Source: Suillus spraguei (taxonomy: Eukaryota; Basidiomycota; Agaricomycetes; Boletales; Suillaceae). Taken from it: a stretch of 64,000 nucleotides of DNA. Where the stretch lies: positions 302,365 through 366,364 of the forward strand of contig JABCPU010000024.1 of the NCBI GenBank assembly GCA_016800925.1, given 5' to 3'. The notes below the pieces were generated by a model. The model had not been told where the DNA came from. It did no database searches and saw only the letters and a list, made by a program, of their open reading frames with translations. This document shows positions 59,441 through 64,000 of the stretch, piece by piece. Position numbers and translations under genes: made by a program. The first letter of the stretch is position 1. Each line of letters opens with the position of its first letter.

Positions 59441-62400
59441 CTAAGCACCTCCATCATCATCGCCAGCCTCTGCTTCTTGTTCATCAAGCTGATCATCTTG
59501 AGCTGCATGTCCTTCATACGGCACACCAAACGTTGCAATATCAAGGCCTGGCTTTTCTACCATGAAATAACGATCCTCAGTAACACCAGATGGAAGAGTT
59601 GGTTTATGTGGGATCATACCGACCACACTAAGAATAGACTTGAGATCAATGACACGAATGTCATCCTCTTCAAGTTGACACGAGCTGACAGTATGGCAAG
59701 ATAAATCAAGGAGGTCTTTATCAGGGAGCGAGAACATCGAGACGACGGCAACATCCTTCCAGACCCAAATTTGGTTGTCGTCGTCATCAATACCAGCTTC
59801 AACAGGTAATCGTGTGAAGTATAGGACTTCAGCAACTCGAGTTTCGCCTTCGATAACAATCTTCAAAGATGTTAGTGAGATATGGACAACAACAGTATCA
59901 ATAACTACCTTGACATGTCGTGCAGGACGCACTTTTTCAGGTGGGCGCATAGTCTCCCTCCATGCAGTGCGTGCTATCTGTCCATTTGGAAGACGTAGAC
60001 GGGCCCACCGGCGAATTTTGATGCCATGACGCTGGGGACCAAGATACTGGAAAATTGCTTGGACACCTGGTTCTCGAGGAACCATTGACCGTGGATCTCG
60101 CTTACGCAAGAGAATATATCCGTCTCCAAGATCAACAGCTGTTGTTGGAAAGGGGGGCTTGTCAGGGGAGAGATCAGGCATCATGGCTTTTAGAGCATTA
60201 ACTTGGCACCGTCGGACGCCCTCACGTGACAAGTTGGCATATGGATTGGAAGGTTGGCGAATTTCTTGCCCAAGATTTCCAATAGTACGTTCCATGGTCC
60301 ATTGAGAATAGCAGATGGGCGGCCCTTTCTTGACAGTCTCACGTACGAGGTGGCTGACTTGGTGTACGCAGGGTCGAATGAAATGTAGACGCTCAGCACG
60401 GCGCTGATAGTAGAGCGTCTCAAAGTCAAGTTCCCACTGAGTGAATAACACTTGAGCAATACGAGCATCTTCGCGGCTGATAGAGTGCTGGTTAATTAAT
60501 TGAAATCCACGAACAAGCTTGCAGTAGTTTAACCAATATGGTCGGGGAAGGATGTTGTATAGTAGCGCAGGGCCGAGACCGAATATGTAGACTTGATACT
60601 CCCAGGTTTTGTAACCTGAGCTAATTTTTTCGGCAGGATTTCTTGGTTTGCGGTCGAATGAACCTGGGAGGTGCTGCGCTGCAGTAGAAACAGCCTCTCC
60701 GTGGGTTTCCCAGGTCTCAGCATCACGAAAGATTGCCCAGGGCCACATTGAGACATGATCTGGAAAGGTGTGGTCCATTGTACCATGCCATAACGACAAC
60801 AAGAGGTCGGAGAGTAGTTGTGCGAGATGCATGATATCGGGAGTAAGACAGTTCGGAATTCCAAGGGTGCATGATGGGTGTAAGCCGAGTAAAAGCGAAG
60901 GTTTTGTGATTCCTGTGTCAGTTCGCAGCTTGCGATACTGGCGGGTGTTTGGTGCAGCAACAAGTTTCAATAGGTTGTCGAAATATTCGGTGAGGTCAGG
61001 ATCATGCAACTCATAGACACTGACATCAGGGTGGTTGCTGCCAGCGATAGCATAATGATGGGGGATTAGCAACGCAGGGTAGTAATGTGTTCCTTTCCGA
61101 CGACCGAGTAACCCACAGTACAATCGACAGCCACTCTTTCCGCTGTGTCCCACCATACCATCAAAATACACCAGCCCAGGTCCGTCCGCAGTAACGAAGA
61201 TCAGAAACGGGTTGGAAATGAACACAATGTCACGCCATGCATCCCAGATGCGAAGACCTTCGTTTTGCAAGGCAGCTAGGTGGTGCATACCGGGAAATAG
61301 GAAAGAGTCGACATTCTTTGGCTTGTTGGGTCCTGGAATGAAACCTCCAGGAAGGACATATTTTTTCTTGTATCGCCGGTCGGGAGCATGGTTCATAATG
61401 ACCCAGATGTAGATCCAACAATCTGATAATTTGCTCTCATACAGCTGCGCGCCATCGAGAGAGATCATCAAAACAATATCATCAGGCTTAATATCACCCC
61501 GTTGAACAGCCTGTAAAAATTCACGGCCCTTGAAAAAGTCGTCGAAAACATCAATGACACCACCATTGGCTCGAAGTGTTTCGAACAAGGATTGAGTTCC
61601 TTCCCGCAGATAGGCCATTGCTTGGGCTTGGTCTCGGTCACGCCATAGTGCTTGGAGTTGTGCACCGAGGGGAATAGTGACAAACTTCTGGCGTGCTACA
61701 TGCATTCGGCCACCACTGGTACGAAGTTTGATAGGGTCATAGCGTTCTGTATTGCAGATAGGACAATGTGTGAGATTGGCAAAGGGACCCGTGAATGCGA
61801 CACAGGTATCTGGACACATATCATGTTCGATTGATTCAACACCAGTGTACTCCGCAATAAGTCGCTCGACATTATAGTAACTAGGGATCTGAGTAGCCTC
61901 GCCTTCAAGGCAGCGCATAGCGGATTGTCGAATAGACTCATATGCGTTGATTGCCGAGTGTTCTAATGCAAAGTATGTTGCAATCGCGTGTCGGACAGCA
62001 CTACTGTCAATTTCGAGACTGGTCTGGTACGGATTACGCAACCGGTTCAGCGCGGCATCATCCAATTTTGCCACAGGATCATCCAGAGATGCTACCCGCA
62101 GTAACTTGATGAAAGCTACAGCATCTGTCTGCTTCGGCAAGGCAGCCTCCTCCTCAAGCTGATCGATATTAAAAATGTGGTGGAGGGGCCGAGGGAGATG
62201 CTGGGGTTCATCAGGTGGGGGTGTATTGGGTTCGTCAGGTGGAGGTGTATTGGGTTCGTCGGGCGGGGGTGTATTAGGTTCATCAGGTGGAGGTGTATTG
62301 GGTTCGTCGGGTGGGGGTGTATTAGGTTCATCAGGTGGAGGTGTATTGGGTTCATTGGGCAGGGGTGTATTGGGTTCATCGGGTAGGGGTGTATGTCCAG

Positions 62401-62778
62401 TGGATTGGGTCTCGTGGTGGTCCAAGTCCCCAAGCTCATAGTCATGATGATCAACATCCTCGAGAGGATCATCTGGAAACTCGACTTGCCCATCAAGCTG
62501 GTCCTGAGCTGCATCTGGTCCAGGATACGGTGCAGACTATATACAAAGTCAGTAAAATACAACGATCACAAAAATTGAGCTTATATACCTCGACTGGTGG
62601 ACGAGTACCCTTTCTCCGTCCGACCCGCGAACTTTCTACCTTACCAGACCCGCTTTTTATGAGAGCGCGGTGGGCTTGAAGCCGACGTCTACTTGCCGGC
62701 AGTTGGTTTACTCCGTCACTGTGAAGAACACTACAGTTAGTCAAGTAACTTGTAAAATGTATGAGCTTACCCTTGCAT
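59441..62778 (-). CDS. TNP2-type (CACTA/Plavaka-like) transposase
   Basis: Probable catalytic transposase. Three exons: a three-codon-start exon (ATG 62778, MQG), a second (DGVNQLPASRRRLQAH, basic), and a 3-kb exon ending at 59441; about 1,065 residues, no internal stop. The N-terminus has a low-complexity array of PNTPPPDE (about eight units). A Zn-knuckle-like CPDTCVAF...CPICNTERYD precedes FVTIPLGAQLQALWRDRDQA. The core carries DDIVLMISLDGAQLYESKLS and LIFVTADGPGLVYFDGMVGH with SGKSGCRLYCGLLGRRKG, in which conserved Asp residues of the RNase-H-like fold are likely. Then NCLTPDIMHLAQLLSDLLLS and ERTIGNLGQEIRQPSNPYAN near the C-terminal third. It matches the transposase family tnp2 as amplified in mushrooms. 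Confidence 0.88.
62195..62395 (-). repeat. Tandem 24-bp coding repeats (PNTPPPDE)
   Basis: About eight 24-bp units in the transposase N-terminus, mostly identical; two end units read PNTPLPDE and PNTPLPNE. Confidence 0.9.
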
Positions 62779-62790
62779 TGGGACAATGCC

Positions 62791-62916
62791 AACGAAAACG
62801 ATATGATGCGCAACGAGAACGACACAGAACGATACGATAGACGACGACGACAGGAGTGATAACGATACCGTCCAGGTGCACGACAAAAACGATGTGATGC
62901 ACGACGAAAACCACAC
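62791..62916 (+). repeat. ACGA-rich repeat region just upstream of the transposase start
   Basis: A block of about 36 bp occurs twice: 62791-62825 (AACGAAAACGATATGATGCG...) and 62879-62916 (ACGACAAAAACGATGTGATG...), separated by an ACGATACGATAGACGACG-rich tract. Confidence 0.75.
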
Positions 62917-64000
62917 GTGCAACGCGTCTTCCTTGGAAATCTCAGATCTTATCATTTTTACTATTATGTAATTATAGAAATATCATATTTCCCCCGACCC
63001 CGTCATGTTGGATCTTTACTGGGGCTCAACCCTGCCTACTGCTTTTTGCTTTCCTTTTCCCCACCCACCACTCCCTCGTCCTCGGAACCTCCTGTCAAGG
63101 CAGCTACATACAACTACTTAGTACTTCCCCCTTCCAGGGGTCCAGGTGGCTGAACCCGCGTAATCGCAGTTCACCTCGGCTCTCTCTTGTTGGGGCCGCT
63201 CCCTCGGGAAAATCATTCTCTTCAATAAAGCAAATATTTCCTTTTGTTCTCGCTACATCTGCTAAGACCGCTGCGCAACAGCTAGTGTAGGGGGCAAAGC
63301 TACTTGAGCCAGGGTAGTCAAACTCTAGGCTATACATAGACCGTGAATACCATCCTTGCCATCATAATTAACTACCTCAACCTCATCTGTAGTACTATTC
63401 CTTGTTCAATCCGTCAAAATAACTTGAAAAACATTTACGTCCAGCACCTCAACTTCGTCAATATTTTGAACTTCTTCAGTCTTCTTCACTTCAGTACAGC
63501 CAGTTATGCCAAACCGATTGGCAAAACAATAACAGCAAAGCAACATGTATATTCAGATAGACTGAGGAACAATGACACACTGGCAACGCTTCAAGGATCC
63601 AGCGCGAGCATTTAAGTGCATATTCAAGCCTTGAACTTCTTGAGTAAGTTTTCTGGGTACGATGTTTCATGATGATTGAAATGATACTTAGTAGTGTATC
63701 CTCGCAGTGTGTACAGCATAGGACAACGTGCCAAGCCATTTAATTTTGACAGATGACCCCGGCCCCTAGTGGCGAAACAATAATCAAGATCTCTCTTAAT
63801 ACTTGAGAAATCTTGGTGGGTTCCTGAAAGCGTATGACTTGGGGTTTCAGGGTTCTATCATCATGGTGGTCACGGTCTGCCAAGTAGATCTTAAGCGAGG
63901 TTCTCATTTGGTAGAGGTTCGGCGTTCATGTACATGTCAGAAACGCATGTTCCTCGAGAAATGAGCGCTCCAGCTTAGAATCCGGAAATTCCCGCTGGAA
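62917..64000 (+). other. Gene-poor stretch to window end
   Basis: No convincing gene. Short frames at 63343-63615 (+) and 63491-63739 (-) show no features. The right transposon end, if present, should be here. Confidence 0.4.

Larger units (their letters stand above)
56260..62778. mobile_element. Putative CACTA/Plavaka-like transposon gene cluster (ends not found)
   Basis: Three intact-looking genes lie within 6.5 kb: an accessory protein (56260-58362, -), a 27-residue-repeat protein (58500-59377, +) and a TNP2-type transposase (59441-62778, -). All have good splice sites and no stop or frame shift that I can see, so the insertion looks young or functional. Repeats flank both sides (55941-56127 and 62791-62916). 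Terminal inverted repeats and target duplications were searched by eye and not found; limits are therefore those of the genes. Confidence 0.5.

Noticed and set aside
62175..62441. Plus-strand Gly-rich frame (GSSGGGVL repeats)
   Set aside because: Antisense shadow of the PNTPPPDE array in the transposase.
63282..63300. CTAGTGTAGGGGGC as a CACTA-type transposon end
   Set aside because: No matching inverted copy found on the left side of the cassette; the similarity to CACTACACAG near 55753 is too weak.

Overview
The window is nuclear DNA from a filamentous basidiomycete, most likely an Agaricomycete. Genes are dense, divided by many introns of about 45-60 nt with GT-AG (twice GC-AG) borders and CTRAY-like branch sites, and often arranged head-to-head. 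Housekeeping proteins read as typical fungal orthologues. The accessory parts hold a large CACTA/Plavaka-like (TNP2-type) transposase and relics of families that are multi-copy in mushrooms.

Layout. 1-19.9 kb is a conserved core: a 3-hydroxyisobutyrate dehydrogenase (cut by the window edge), an SCY1-like pseudokinase (SCYL2), a tandem array of four tRNA-like sequences, an Hrq1-type RecQ4-related helicase, a small basic protein, an alpha/beta hydrolase, a polytopic membrane protein, proteasome subunit alpha-4 (PRE6/PSMA7) and a ZUFSP/Mug105-type ubiquitin peptidase whose frame is broken three times. 20-27.4 kb is a decay zone: two paralogous PD-(D/E)XK-like nuclease relics, two copies of a roughly 0.3 kb repeat carrying a broken coding segment, a WD40 (NLR-like) relic and an 83-nt fold-back hairpin. 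27.4-50 kb is core again: TFB3/MAT1, a PKA catalytic subunit, SSF1/Peter Pan, an unusual tandem-repeat protein, cytochrome c haem lyase, nitronate monooxygenase, GDP-mannose 4,6-dehydratase, a HODM/DUF3445 protein, a WD40 protein, a conserved unknown, SYF1 and BET4. 50-64 kb is accessory: gene-poor DNA with one 4-TM protein, a 665-bp MITE with perfect 39-bp terminal inverted repeats, and a cluster of three genes built around the intact transposase (56.3-62.8 kb).

Most core genes act independently (splicing, TFIIH, proteasome, Rab prenylation, ribosome biogenesis, mitochondrial haem attachment). Shared intergenic starts include HRQ1/small protein, PRE6/ZUP1-like, WD40/unknown and SYF1/BET4.

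The best candidate for something undescribed is the 56.3-62.8 kb cluster. It has a 3-exon TNP2-type transposase, a co-oriented multi-exon accessory protein with a coiled coil and an HMG-like C-terminus, and an oppositely oriented gene with 27-residue repeats lying between them. I infer a CACTA-like transposon with TNPA-like helper genes, but I could not find its terminal repeats. A second pattern is that several otherwise good genes need exactly one missing base each to restore the conserved frame, which may be an assembly artefact or real decay.
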